A stretch of DNA of 38,523 bases, from the NCBI RefSeq assembly GCF_000733295.1, contig NZ_JPMI01000259.1:1-38523 (forward strand), in the 5' to 3' direction. This document shows positions 6,930 through 14,208 of this stretch, piece by piece. The notes under the pieces are model-generated. The model had not been told where the DNA came from and did not search any database. It saw only the letters and a program-made list of their open reading frames with translations. The translations under genes were made by a program, and so were the position numbers. Origin of the DNA: Archangium violaceum Cb vi76 (GTDB lineage: Bacteria; Myxococcota; Myxococcia; Myxococcales; Myxococcaceae). Within the stretch, counting starts at the first letter, position 1; the number at the start of each line of letters is the position of its first letter.

Positions 6930-8099
6930 ATGCGGAGTGCTGAGCTGACAGAGGTGGTGCGGGCCGCGCATGACCTGGCTCCGGTGATTGCCGCCCGGGC
7001 CGCGGACATCGAGTCGGGACGGCGATTGCCGGTGGAGCTGCTCGCTCGATTCAAACAGGCGGGGTTCTTCCGGGCCTTCGTTCCCCGGAGCCACGGCGGC
7101 CTCGAGGTGGACCCGCGGACAGGCTGCGAGGTGCTGGAGACGCTCGCCCGCGCGGATGGGGCGGCCGGCTGGACGACGATGATTGGCATGGAGAGCCCGC
7201 ACCTCTTCGCGCTCCTGCCGCGCGAGCGCTTCGACGCCATCTACTCGGCCGGGCCGGACGTCATCGTGGGCGGGGCCTTCAACGCACAGCGGCAGGCCGT
7301 GGTGGAGAAGGGCGGCTACCGCGTGAGCGGACGGTGGGGCTTCGCCAGCGGCTGCGAGCATTGTGACTGGCTGTTCGCCAACTGCGTCATCGTGCAGGAC
7401 GGCCAGCCCCGTCCAGGCCCCGTCCCCGGCGTACCCCAGACGCGCGCCATGCTCTTCCCGGCCCGCGAGGTGCGCATCATCGACACCTGGAACGCGCTCG
7501 GCCTGCGGGGCACGGGCAGCCATGACCTCGCGCTGGAGGCCGCCTTCTGCCCCGAGGAGAACACCTTCGACATCTTCGCCGGCACATCCTCGGTGCCGGG
7601 GCCGGGCTTCGTCGCGCCGCTGCTGCACTTCGTGGTGCACATGGCGGCGGTGTCCCTGGGCATCGCGCAGGGCGCGGTGGATGACCTGGTGAAGCTGGTC
7701 ACCACGGGCAAGCGGCGCATGTACGCGCGCGTCCCGCTCATCGAGTCTCCCGTCTTCCAGCTCGAGCTCGGCCGCGTGGACACGAGCGTGCGGGCCGCCC
7801 GGGCCCTCCTGTACTCCACGGTGGAGGAGTTCTGGGCCGCGTGTGTGAACGATCCCGCTTCCGCCGTGCTCCTGGCACCGCGCCTGTCGGCCACCCTGGC
7901 GTGGGTGACGGAGAATGCCTCGGGTGTAGTGGAAACCTGCTACCGCGCGGGAGGCGCGAGCTCGCTCGAAGATGGCTCGTCGTTACAGAGGCGCTTCCGT
8001 GACATCTACACCTTCAGGCAGCATGCGGCTGCCGCTGAGGGGTGGTTTGGTCAGGCCGGGGCCTCCCTCCTCGGGCAGCCGACGGGATTCTGGACCTGA
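6930..8099 (+). CDS. Acyl-CoA dehydrogenase-fold flavin-dependent monooxygenase (group D, HsaA-like)
   Basis: A 389-residue protein of the acyl-CoA dehydrogenase superfamily. The N-terminal helical domain (RRLPVELLARFKQAGFFRAFVP, then GGLEVDP) and the middle beta domain (GYRVSGRWGFASGCEHCDW) resemble two-component hydroxylases such as HsaA and related phenol or indole monooxygenases more than true acyl-CoA dehydrogenases. The C-terminal RFRDIYTFRQHAAAAEG (about residues 356-372) fits this group. Such enzymes take reduced FMN or FAD from a separate reductase and hydroxylate an aromatic substrate. No reductase gene is nearby, so the partner and substrate are unknown. It is followed 62 bases later on the same strand by a BTAD-ATPase regulator, possibly its controller. 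The start is supported by GGGAG 6 bases upstream. Confidence 0.8.
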   Translation: MRSAELTEVVRAAHDLAPVIAARAADIESGRRLPVELLARFKQAGFFRAFVPRSHGGLEVDPRTGCEVLETLARADGAAGWTTMIGMESPHLFALLPRERFDAIYSAGPDVIVGGAFNAQRQAVVEKGGYRVSGRWGFASGCEHCDWLFANCVIVQDGQPRPGPVPGVPQTRAMLFPAREVRIIDTWNALGLRGTGSHDLALEAAFCPEENTFDIFAGTSSVPGPGFVAPLLHFVVHMAAVSLGIAQGAVDDLVKLVTTGKRRMYARVPLIESPVFQLELGRVDTSVRAARALLYSTVEEFWAACVNDPASAVLLAPRLSATLAWVTENASGVVETCYRAGGASSLEDGSSLQRRFRDIYTFRQHAAAAEGWFGQAGASLLGQPTGFWT

Positions 8100-8161
8100 G
8101 GACGCTCCCTCGAGAGTGCCTGGAGTGTTCGGCCGCTCCATGGAGTGGCGGGGGGGAAGTC

Positions 8162-10201
8162 GTGACGGACTGGCGGTTGGAAGTGCTCGGGGGAGCGCGG
8201 CTCCTGGGGCTGGCCGAGCCCCTGGAGTTGCAGCGGCGCGTGGCCGCGGTGCTGGCGTGGCTGGCGCTGGAGGGGCCCACTCCCAAGTACAGGCTGGCGG
8301 GCATGCTGTGGCCCGGCTCCGGCGAGGACACGGCGCGCAACAACATGCGCCAGTTGCTGCGCCGGCTGCGGGTGGCCACCGGGACGGACCTGGTGCTCGG
8401 TGGGGACGTGGTCTCCCTCTCCGAGCGGGTGGTCACCGACGCGGTGGAATTGGAGGCCCATGTCTTCGCCGGCCGCCACGCGCAGGCGCTGTCGCTGGCG
8501 GGCACGCTGCTGGGCACGCTGGACTTCGATGACTGCCCGGACTTCGAGGCGTGGATGCTCCAGGCCCGCGAGCAGCTCGAGGCCCTGCGGTGCCGTGCCG
8601 CCATCGCCGAGGTGGAGGCCCACGAGCAGCGGGGAGACCTGGCCAGGGCGCTGCACTTCGCCGAGCGGCTGCTGGTGTTGGCCCCCTTCTCGGAGGATGC
8701 CTACCGGCGGTTGATGCGGCTGCACTACCTGCTGGGAGACCGGATGGCGGCGCTCAACCTCTTCGAGCGCTGCCGCAAGATGTTGTTCGAGGAGTACGAC
8801 GCGGCGCCACACCCGGACACGCTGGCGCTGGCGCGGGACATGGAGCGCGGACAGGTGATGCCTCGTGCCGCGGGGAAGAAGCCGGAGCGGACGCTGCCGC
8901 TCTCCGTGCTGCGTCCGCCGGTGCTGGTGGGCCGCGCGCGCGAGTGGGCGCGGATGGATGCGGCGTGGCAGTCGAGGCAACTCATGCTGCTGCTGGCCGA
9001 GCCGGGCGTGGGCAAGACGCGGCTGGCGCATGACTTCGCGGCCTCCAAGGGGCGCTACCTGGCGTTCTCCGCCCGGCCCGGTGACGCGGAGGTGCCCTAC
9101 TCCTTGTTCGTGCGGCACATCCGGGAGCTCTTCGCCGAACGCCCCGAGCTGCGGCCAGGCCTGGAGCCATGGATTCGCCGGGAGCTGGCGCGGGTGATGC
9201 CCGAGCTCGCCGCGCCCGGGGAGCGCATTCCCCCCGTGCGTGACGAAGGCGAGCGGGTGCGCTGCCTGGATGCCTACAGCGAGGTGCTCCGCCGCTGCAC
9301 CGAGGGGCTGGAGAGCATCATCACCGATGATCTCCAGTTCGCCGACACCGCCAGCCTGCAGGTGGGGGCCTACGCCCATGCGCGCTTCCACCCGGCCGGC
9401 ACCTTCCCGCTCATCATCGACTGCTGCCGCAGCGGCGATTCCGGGGGCGAGATGCTCACCATGACGAAGCGGTTGGAGGCCGCGGGGCTGGCGATGCTCA
9501 TGCAGCTGGAGCCGCTCCCGCCGGATGCGGTGGGGGAGCTGCTGGGGAGTCTGGCGCTGCCCGGGGCGGAGTCGCTCACCCGGGAGATGATGCGCTACAC
9601 GGGGGGAAATCCCCTCTTCATCACCGAGACCCTCAAGCACCTGATGGAGTCGGGGAGCCTGGAGCAGGGGTGGCCGGAGCGGCTGCCTCCACCGGGGCGG
9701 GTGCGCCAGCTCATCCAGCAGCGCCTGGAGCGGCTGTCCCCGCTGGCGTTGCAGCTGGCGCAGGTGGCGGCGCTGGCGCTCATGGAGTTCGGCCTGGAGC
9801 TGGCCGGGGAGGTGCTGGAGGTCAGTCCCCTGTCCTTCGCCGAGCCGCTGCGCGAGCTGGAGGCGGCGCAGATCCTCGGGGGCGAGCACTTCACGCATGA
9901 CCTGGTGTTCGAGGCGGTGAAGGGCTCCATTCCCCTGGCGATGGGGGGCCTGTTGCACCGGCGCCTGGCGCAGCGGTTGGAGTCGAGGCGGGCGGCCCCG
10001 GCTGTCATTGCCCAGCACTGGTTGGAGGGAGGGGAGACCCGGCGCGCGGTCCCCTTCCTGCTCGCGGCGGCCCAGGTGGACGAGTCGCACCTGCGCCGCA
10101 CGGAAGCGGCTTCGAACTACGCGCGCGCCGCGGCCATCCTGGAGTCCTCGGGAGAGCTGGAGGAAGCGGCCCGGTTGCGGAGCAGGATTCCCTCGGCGTG
10201 A
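8162..10201 (+). CDS. BTAD / AAA-ATPase transcriptional regulator (AfsR/SARP-like architecture)
   Basis: A 679-residue regulator. Residues about 3-95 form an OmpR-like winged helix (LEVLGGARL, LAWLALEG, LWPGSGEDTARNNMRQLLRRLR). Residues about 95-230 are the bacterial transcriptional activator (BTAD) repeat domain. Residues about 255-560 are a STAND/ORC-type ATPase with Walker A AEPGVGKT (279-286) and a Walker B-like IITDDLQFAD. The C-terminal part is helical, ending in the TPR-like segment SNYARAAAILESSGELEEAAR. Proteins of this plan activate secondary-metabolism or detoxification genes after binding a ligand. The GTG at 8162 is preferred because GGGGGGAA lies upstream and homology starts at once; an in-frame start at 8042 would overlap the hydroxylase gene. 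It is probably cotranscribed with the upstream gene. Confidence 0.85.
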   Translation: MTDWRLEVLGGARLLGLAEPLELQRRVAAVLAWLALEGPTPKYRLAGMLWPGSGEDTARNNMRQLLRRLRVATGTDLVLGGDVVSLSERVVTDAVELEAHVFAGRHAQALSLAGTLLGTLDFDDCPDFEAWMLQAREQLEALRCRAAIAEVEAHEQRGDLARALHFAERLLVLAPFSEDAYRRLMRLHYLLGDRMAALNLFERCRKMLFEEYDAAPHPDTLALARDMERGQVMPRAAGKKPERTLPLSVLRPPVLVGRAREWARMDAAWQSRQLMLLLAEPGVGKTRLAHDFAASKGRYLAFSARPGDAEVPYSLFVRHIRELFAERPELRPGLEPWIRRELARVMPELAAPGERIPPVRDEGERVRCLDAYSEVLRRCTEGLESIITDDLQFADTASLQVGAYAHARFHPAGTFPLIIDCCRSGDSGGEMLTMTKRLEAAGLAMLMQLEPLPPDAVGELLGSLALPGAESLTREMMRYTGGNPLFITETLKHLMESGSLEQGWPERLPPPGRVRQLIQQRLERLSPLALQLAQVAALALMEFGLELAGEVLEVSPLSFAEPLRELEAAQILGGEHFTHDLVFEAVKGSIPLAMGGLLHRRLAQRLESRRAAPAVIAQHWLEGGETRRAVPFLLAAAQVDESHLRRTEAASNYARAAAILESSGELEEAARLRSRIPSA

Positions 10202-10268
10202 GGCCGGGGGCGGGGCCGTCCCCGGCGTCAGGGCCCGGGCATGCACACCGTCCGGGGAGGGACGCGCC

Positions 10269-10739
10269 ATGGACCTGGTCCTCTTCATCGGCTTGCAGGG
10301 CTCGGGAAAGAGCAGCTTCTACCGGGAGCGCTTCGCGGGCACGCACGTGTACGTGAGCAAGGACCTGTGGCCCAACGCGCGCAAACGCGAGGCCCGGCAG
10401 CGGAGGCTCATCGCCGAGGCGCTGGCCCGAGGGGAGCCGGTGGTGGTGGACAACACCAACCCGCTCGTGGAGGACCGGGAGCCGCTCATCGCGCTGGGCC
10501 GTGCGCACGGTGCGCGGGTGGTGGGCTACGTCTTCGAGTCGGACCTGGAGGCGTGTCTGGCGCGCAACGCGGGGCGGGTGGGGCGGGCACGGGTGACGGA
10601 CAAGGCCATCCACATCACGTCCCGGAAGATGCGGTGGCCCTCGTCCACCGAGGGATTCGATGCGTTGTTCCACGTACGGGTCCGCCCGGAGGGAGGCTTC
10701 GACGTGAGGGAATGGAGGGAGGGACATGAAGCCGAATGA
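10269..10739 (+). CDS. Small P-loop kinase, polynucleotide-kinase-like
   Basis: A 156-residue AAA_33-type ATPase. Residues 8-15 are the P-loop GLQGSGKS. KDLWPNARKRE follows at about 31-41 and VVVDNTNP at 58-65; the last is the strand and Asn/Asp motif shared with bacterial and T4-type polynucleotide 5'-kinases. Arginines at 103-107 and 119-122 could form the lid. It lacks the phosphatase domain of T4 Pnkp. Its 3' end overlaps the Thg1-like gene by 14 bases in another frame, so the two proteins are made together. Inference: it may phosphorylate 5'-OH RNA ends, giving substrates for the Thg1-like polymerase. A small-molecule kinase is the alternative. Confidence 0.75.
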   Translation: MDLVLFIGLQGSGKSSFYRERFAGTHVYVSKDLWPNARKREARQRRLIAEALARGEPVVVDNTNPLVEDREPLIALGRAHGARVVGYVFESDLEACLARNAGRVGRARVTDKAIHITSRKMRWPSSTEGFDALFHVRVRPEGGFDVREWREGHEAE

Positions 10740-11484
10740 TTTCGAGGCCCGGATGCGGGAGGGCGAGTTCTTCCACTCGCTGCGGCTGCTGAGCGGGGCG
10801 TGGTGCGTGCTGCGGGTGGACGGGCGGGGCTTCTCGCGCTTCACGGAGGCGCGCTACGAGAAGCCCTTCGACGCGACGCTGCACCAGCAGATGGTGCGCA
10901 CGGCCTCGGCGCTGCTGGAGGAGTTGCAGGGCGTCTACGCGTACACGGAGAGCGATGAGATCTCCGTGCTCTTCCGGCCGGACTGGTCGCTGTTCGACCG
11001 GGAGGTGGAGAAGCTGGTGTCCATCTCCGCGGGCGTGGCGAGCGCGACCTTCACGCACGTGGCGGGGGTTCCGGCGGTGTTCGACAGCCGGGTGTGGATG
11101 GGGGTGAACGAGAGCGCGGTGGTGGACTACTTCCGCTGGAGGCAGGCGGACGCGACGCGCTGCGCGTTGCACGGCTGGTGCTACTGGACGCTGCGCAAGG
11201 AAGGGCGGAGCGTGGCGCAGGCCTCGAAGGAGCTGCACGGCAGGTCGGTGGGCTTCAAGAACGAGCTCCTCTTCCAGAGAGGCATCAACTTCAACGAGCT
11301 GCCGCTCTGGCAGCGGCGTGGCTCGGGCATCCACTGGGAGCAGTACGAGAAGGAGGGAGAGGACCCGCGCACGGGCCGGAAGGTGCGTACGAAGCGCCGG
11401 CGGCTGAAGGTGGACGAATCCCTCCCGATGAAGGAGGCGTACGACGCCTACGTCCGGGAGCGGATGAACGCCCCCTTTTCCTGA
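10726..11484 (+). CDS. Thg1-like protein (tRNA 3'-5' polymerase; tRNAHis guanylyltransferase family)
   Basis: A 252-residue member of the Thg1 family. Enzymes of this family add nucleotides in the 3'-to-5' direction at tRNA 5' ends; the bacterial and archaeal Thg1-like proteins mainly repair 5'-truncated tRNAs rather than adding G-1 to tRNAHis. Visible catalytic motifs: [10 protein letters not shown] (residues 31-40, metal-binding Asp32) and [11 protein letters not shown] (73-83, Asp77 and Glu78). Further family blocks are HGWCYWTL and [18 protein letters not shown]. The Lys/Arg-rich C-terminal part ([18 protein letters not shown]) should contact RNA. Its ATG lies inside the end of the P-loop kinase gene. 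A GGGAGGGAC ribosome-binding site precedes the start. Confidence 0.92.
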   Translation: MKPNDFEARMREGEFFHSLRLLSGAWCVLRVDGRGFSRFTEARYEKPFDATLHQQMVRTASALLEELQGVYAYTESDEISVLFRPDWSLFDREVEKLVSISAGVASATFTHVAGVPAVFDSRVWMGVNESAVVDYFRWRQADATRCALHGWCYWTLRKEGRSVAQASKELHGRSVGFKNELLFQRGINFNELPLWQRRGSGIHWEQYEKEGEDPRTGRKVRTKRRRLKVDESLPMKEAYDAYVRERMNAPFS

Positions 11485-11496
11485 GCGCACGGTCGC

Positions 11497-11542
11497 CCCC
11501 TCCTCTCCCTGCCCCTCTGGGAGAGGGACGGGGGGAGGGGAG
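11497..11542. repeat. Intergenic GGGAGAGG-type palindromic repeat, copy 1
   Basis: A pyrimidine-rich CCCCTCCTCTCCCTGCCCCT arm faces a GGGAGAGGGACGGGGGGAGG arm, forming an imperfect long hairpin. Related copies lie at 21752-21790 and 38439-38523. This one directly precedes the palindrome at 11550, so it may also serve as the terminator of the Thg1-like transcript. Confidence 0.55.
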
Positions 11543-11549
11543 TTTGTAG

Positions 11550-11566
11550 ATGCAACTGTGTTGCAT
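11550..11566. promoter_or_regulatory. Zur-box-like palindrome 1 (upstream of rpsR2)
   Basis: ATGCAACTGTGTTGCAT: perfect 7-bp arms, 3-base centre. It is the best of four related sites in the window, all placed before genes of a zinc-limitation type. Its right half provides the TTGCAT of a candidate -35, with TATCTA 16 bases later (11583-11588), so a bound repressor would block RNA polymerase. Assignment to Zur is by gene context, not by match to a known consensus. Confidence 0.75.
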
Positions 11567-11588
11567 TTTCTTGGGTGTCCGCTATCTA
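11561..11588 (+). promoter_or_regulatory. Candidate promoter of the rpsR2-rpmG2 operon
   Basis: TTGCAT (11561-11566), 16-base spacer, TATCTA (11583-11588). The shared heptamer GCTATCT also lies at nearly the same distance from palindrome 2 in front of rpsN2, which supports it as the -10 region. Confidence 0.45.
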
Positions 11589-11642
11589 TGTCCGAGGACC
11601 TCACGCGTGCTGAAGTGAAGAGGCGCGCCAGGAGCACCCGAC

Positions 11643-11939
11643 ATGAGCACTTCGCAGAAGCGGTCATCCACCGAGGGCGGCTCGCGTTCCAGAGGAGTCG
11701 AGGACGAGCGCCGCCCGGGCCGAGGTGGTTCTGGCCGCCGCAAGCCCAACCCCCTGGGCATGGCCCGTACGGTGGATTTCAAGGACGTGACCCTGCTCAA
11801 GTTCTTCGTCACCGAGCGCGGGCGGCTCATCCCCCGCCGCATCACCGGCGTGACGGCACAGCAGCAGCGGCAGGTGGCCCGGGCCGTCAAGCGCGCGCGT
11901 CTGCTCGGCCTGCTGCCCTACCTCGCCGCGGGCACCTGA
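11643..11939 (+). CDS. rpsR2: 30S ribosomal protein S18 paralogue, cysteine-free (zinc-independent type)
   Basis: A 98-residue S18. Residues about 40-96 match the S18 core ([34 protein letters not shown], then [14 protein letters not shown]), which packs against S6 and 16S rRNA. It contains no cysteine: the region where zinc-type S18 has its Cys reads NPLGMARTV. Residues 1-38 are a basic, Gly/Arg/Ser-rich extension. Many bacteria keep a second, Cys-free set of ribosomal proteins repressed by Zur in zinc-replete cells. The ATG has AGGAG 8 bases upstream and lies 76 bases after palindrome 1. It is first in an operon with rpmG2 (32-base gap). Confidence 0.9.
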   Translation: MSTSQKRSSTEGGSRSRGVEDERRPGRGGSGRRKPNPLGMARTVDFKDVTLLKFFVTERGRLIPRRITGVTAQQQRQVARAVKRARLLGLLPYLAAGT

Positions 11940-11971
11940 GCCCCCACCCTTCCCCCAACCCCCGAGGTCCC

Positions 11972-12136
11972 ATGCCCAAAGGCAATCGCACCATCATCCA
12001 CCTCGTGTCGACGGCCGGCACTGGCTACGTCTACACGACGACGAAGAACAAGCGGAAGTCGCAGGACAAGCTCCAGCTCAAGAAGTACGACCCGCGCGTG
12101 CGCAAGCACGTGCTGTTCGTCGAGGGCAAACCCTGA
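11972..12136 (+). CDS. rpmG2: 50S ribosomal protein L33, cysteine-free paralogue
   Basis: A 54-residue L33: [20 protein letters not shown], then [25 protein letters not shown]. It matches the E. coli-type form without the two CxxC zinc-binding pairs. It lies 32 bases after rpsR2 and its TGA shares one base with the ATG of the following ORF (TGATG), so three genes form one operon. Under zinc shortage such L33 forms replace the zinc-containing one and free its metal. Confidence 0.92.
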   Translation: MPKGNRTIIHLVSTAGTGYVYTTTKNKRKSQDKLQLKKYDPRVRKHVLFVEGKP

Positions 12137-12342
12137 TGCGCAGGCAGCGGCGCATCCCCGGCGGGCCACGGTACGACGCGGCCCGGCGCCGGGAGCGGGG
12201 GCGTGAGTACGCCCCGCCCGAGCTCATCGCCGTGGAAGCCGAGCCGGAGGACACCGGCGAGGAGGACACCGCCGAGGCGCCCCCGCGCGCCTTGTGCCTG
12301 GTGAGCCCCGGAGGCGAGCGCGCATCCGAGTCCGGCGCCTGA
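12136..12342 (+). CDS. Small protein of unknown function coupled to rpmG2
   Basis: A 68-residue frame whose ATG overlaps the rpmG2 stop by one base. The first 28 residues are very basic ([20 protein letters not shown]); the second half is acidic (AEPEDTGEEDTAE). It has one Cys, no zinc motif and no recognised domain. Stop-start coupling with rpmG2 and the strong hairpin just behind it argue for a real third gene of the operon. The basic head would suit rRNA contact, as in small ribosomal proteins or hibernation factors, but that is speculation. Confidence 0.55.
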   Translation: MRRQRRIPGGPRYDAARRRERGREYAPPELIAVEAEPEDTGEEDTAEAPPRALCLVSPGGERASESGA

Positions 12343-12345
12343 GTG

Positions 12346-12374
12346 AAGGGCGGGGCCCGAGAGGCCCCGCCCTT
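12346..12374. terminator. Bidirectional terminator between the two ribosomal-protein operons
   Basis: Perfect 12-bp arms (AAGGGCGGGGCC and complement) with a CGAGA loop, lying between the stop at 12342 and the convergent rpmB2 stop at 12382. The AA...TT flanks give a short U stretch in both directions. Confidence 0.75.
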
Positions 12375-12381
12375 GCGTGCT

Positions 12382-12618
12382 TCAGAACTTCTCGCCCCGC
12401 TCGCGCATCTCCTCGAGCACCCGCTCGATGCCGCGCTTGTTGATGATGCGGATGCCGTGGGCGCTCACCCGCAGGCGCACGAAGCGCTTCAGGCTCTCCA
12501 CCCAGTAGCGGTGGTATTGCAGGTTGGGCAGCGAGCGCGTCTTCGTCTTGTTGTTGGCGTGGCTGACGGTGTTGCCCACCAGCGGCCGTTTTCCGGTGAC
12601 CTGACAGACCTTGGACAT
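12382..12618 (-). CDS. rpmB2: 50S ribosomal protein L28, zinc-independent type
   Basis: A 78-residue L28: [16 protein letters not shown], then [18 protein letters not shown] and [18 protein letters not shown]. It has only one cysteine (residue 5), as in E. coli L28, so it cannot form the four-Cys zinc site of the zinc-type paralogue. It is second in an operon behind rpsN2 (11-base gap) and ends at the shared terminator. Confidence 0.92.
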   Translation of the reverse strand: MSKVCQVTGKRPLVGNTVSHANNKTKTRSLPNLQYHRYWVESLKRFVRLRVSAHGIRIINKRGIERVLEEMRERGEKF

Positions 12619-12629
12619 GTGCGTGACTC

Positions 12630-12932
12630 CTACCAGCTGGACTTGGTGACGCCGGTGATGTGGCCGGCCAGGGCCTTCTCGCGGAAGGCGATGCGCGACA
12701 TGCCGAAGCGCCGCAGGTAGCCGCGCGGCCGGCCCGTGAGCGCGCACCGGTTGGTGACACGGTTGGGATTGGAGTCGCGCGGCAGCTTGCCGAGCGCCGT
12801 CTGGGCCCTCATCCGCTCCTCGGACGTGGCCGCCGTGCGGATGGCCTCCTTGAGGGCCTTCCTCCGCTCCGCGTACTTGCGTACCAGGGCCTTCCTCCGC
12901 TCGTTCTTCTCTATCTTGCTTGTCTTCGCCAT
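12630..12932 (-). CDS. rpsN2: 30S ribosomal protein S14, long zinc-independent type
   Basis: A 100-residue S14 of the long form: [20 protein letters not shown], then the conserved core [20 protein letters not shown] and the end [12 protein letters not shown]. It lacks the CxxC...CxxC zinc finger of the short form. It is first in the rpsN2-rpmB2 operon. No Shine-Dalgarno is visible before the ATG at 12932; the candidate -10 (12947-12942) ends 9 bases before it, so the message may be nearly leaderless. Confidence 0.92.
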   Translation of the reverse strand: MAKTSKIEKNERRKALVRKYAERRKALKEAIRTAATSEERMRAQTALGKLPRDSNPNRVTNRCALTGRPRGYLRRFGMSRIAFREKALAGHITGVTKSSW

Positions 12933-12941
12933 GGGCCCGGG

Positions 12942-12970
12942 GAGATAGCGCGAGTCCGTGGTTATCGCAA
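12942..12970 (-). promoter_or_regulatory. Candidate promoter of rpsN2-rpmB2, predicting a leaderless mRNA
   Basis: On the minus strand TTGCGA (12970-12965, inside palindrome 2), 17-base spacer, TATCTC (12947-12942). Transcription would start about 3 bases before or at the rpsN2 ATG. Confidence 0.45.
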
Positions 12971-12981
12971 CTGTGTTGCAT
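12965..12981. promoter_or_regulatory. Zur-box-like palindrome 2 (upstream of rpsN2)
   Basis: TCGCAACTGTGTTGCAT. The 15 bp from 12967 are identical to palindrome 1, including the TGT centre; the outer left arm is degenerate. It overlaps the candidate -35 of rpsN2. Confidence 0.7.
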
Positions 12982-13038
12982 TTGTCGGGGCGGCGGACCG
13001 CTCGTGCATCACCATCAGGGGGCGACGCCGTGCCGCCG

Positions 13039-14133
13039 CTAGGGAGCGGGTTTGAGATACCGCGCCACCGTGGCGGGGGGGAGGTCCAGCCAGTCCGCCA
13101 GCTCGCCGAGGCTCACCTGTCCCTTGAAGCGTGCATGGACGAGCCGGGCCACGCGCCTGCGTGCCGGGGAAGTCCGGGCCCTGCCACTGAGCGCCTTGAG
13201 CAGGGCATGGTCCGCGTGAAGCCGCGGCGCCAGCGCCACCGTGCGGCGGCTCTCGAGCGCCACATGCCGGATGTCACTGCCACTCGAGCCGGACAGCAGC
13301 TGGGCCGCGAGCTCCCTGATCTCCGGTGAGGGTTGGAGGGGCTCGAGGTGGACGTCCAGGATCTCCCGCACCTGCCGGGGCCCCGGAGGCTCCACCGTGA
13401 GGGTCAGCTGGAACCGGCGCAACACCGCGGGATCGATCAACTCCAGGTGGTTGGTGGCCGCCACGAGCAGGCTCGGTCCTGGCCACTCCTCTATCTCCTT
13501 GAGCAGCACGCTGACGATCCGCCGGGGCTCCCCCATGTCCCCCGGGTCATCGCGGCGCTTGGCGATCGCGTCGAACTCGTCGAGCAGCACGATGGCCCGG
13601 CTCCTCCGGGCGAACTCGAATACCTCATGCAGGTTCTGCCCGGTCTTGCCCAGGTAGGCCGAGATGAGCGGGGAGAGCTCCATCTGGAGGAGGGGAACGC
13701 CCAGCCGCCGGGCCAGCCAGGCCGCCGTCATGGTCTTTCCCACCCCGGGAGGGCCCGCGAGGAACAGCGTGTTCCTGGGCCGCAACCCCATGCGCGCGAG
13801 CGCCTCGGGCTGCTGGTGCTCGGCGACGAAGGCCTCCAGCAGGGCCTCCTGACGGGGGTTGAGCACGGGGCGCCGTGCCTCGGGCACTCCACTCAGGTCC
13901 TTGAGCAGTCCCCTGCTCGCCAGCGAGGAGGGCACTGCTGGGGCCGGCGCCTTCTTCCCCCGGACCCAGGGCAGCTTCGCCTCGAGCCGCCGGGACAGCG
14001 GGGGATCCACCCGGCGCAAGCGGGCCAGCAGGCGTCGGCTGGCCGCATCGCTCCGGGAGGCATCTCCGGCTCGCGCCGCTTCGCACAGCTCCGCTACTGC
14101 GTCCAGCAGGACCTCGTCCAAGCCCGTTCCCAT
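13039..14133 (-). CDS. AAA+ ATPase with a C-terminal helix-turn-helix-like end, in the zinc-starvation cluster
   Basis: A 364-residue AAA+ protein of the FtsH/SpoVK/CDC48-like type (COG0464). Residues 1-55 are helical with no known domain, followed by an Ala/Pro linker. Walker A GPPGVGKT is at 127-134, Walker [10 protein letters not shown] at 181-189, sensor-1 Asn228 in AATNHL, and possible arginine fingers at 239-240. The C-terminal 40 residues ([20 protein letters not shown], then [10 protein letters not shown]) look like a helix-turn-helix. No protease domain or peptidase gene adjoins. The ATG at 14133 has GGGAGG close upstream; an in-frame ATG at 14175 would sit inside palindrome 3 and is disfavoured. 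Palindrome 3 lies 33-49 bases upstream, the same distance as palindrome 2 from rpsN2. Its role, perhaps remodelling of a zinc protein or of ribosomes, is unknown. Confidence 0.85.
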   Translation of the reverse strand: MGTGLDEVLLDAVAELCEAARAGDASRSDAASRRLLARLRRVDPPLSRRLEAKLPWVRGKKAPAPAVPSSLASRGLLKDLSGVPEARRPVLNPRQEALLEAFVAEHQQPEALARMGLRPRNTLFLAGPPGVGKTMTAAWLARRLGVPLLQMELSPLISAYLGKTGQNLHEVFEFARRSRAIVLLDEFDAIAKRRDDPGDMGEPRRIVSVLLKEIEEWPGPSLLVAATNHLELIDPAVLRRFQLTLTVEPPGPRQVREILDVHLEPLQPSPEIRELAAQLLSGSSGSDIRHVALESRRTVALAPRLHADHALLKALSGRARTSPARRRVARLVHARFKGQVSLGELADWLDLPPATVARYLKPAP

Positions 14134-14165
14134 TCGCTCCTCCCAGTACCCTGGTCTCGTCGTTT

Positions 14166-14182
14166 GTGCAATCATGTTGCAA
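14166..14182. promoter_or_regulatory. Zur-box-like palindrome 3, in the divergent AAA+ / COG0523 promoter region
   Basis: GTGCAATCATGTTGCAA: arms TGCAA/TTGCA with a variable centre. On the plus strand its right half (TTGCAA) is the -35 of the COG0523 promoter; on the minus strand it lies 33 bases before the AAA+ start. Confidence 0.65.
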
Positions 14183-14204
14183 ATACATCGGTGTGGCGTT
14201 TAAT
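14177..14204 (+). promoter_or_regulatory. Candidate promoter of the COG0523 GTPase gene
   Basis: TTGCAA (14177-14182), 16-base spacer, TTTAAT (14199-14204, 5 of 6 to TATAAT). The predicted start near 14211 falls inside palindrome 4, so both palindromes would act on this promoter, one over the -35 and one over the start site. Confidence 0.55.
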
Positions 14205-14208
14205 TCAT

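Noticed and set aside
8051-10288. A 745-codon open frame on the minus strand opposite the BTAD-ATPase gene
   Set aside because: Low-complexity Arg/Gln/His/Pro composition and no domain; it is a shadow caused by high third-position GC. The plus strand has clear domains.
12346-12374. The GC hairpin as a fifth regulator site
   Set aside because: It lacks the GCAAC/GTTGC core and sits between two convergent stop codons, so a terminator explains it.
14173-14175. Upstream ATG for the AAA+ ATPase
   Set aside because: It lies inside palindrome 3 with no ribosome-binding site; the ATG at 14133 has GGGAGG and starts the conserved helical part.
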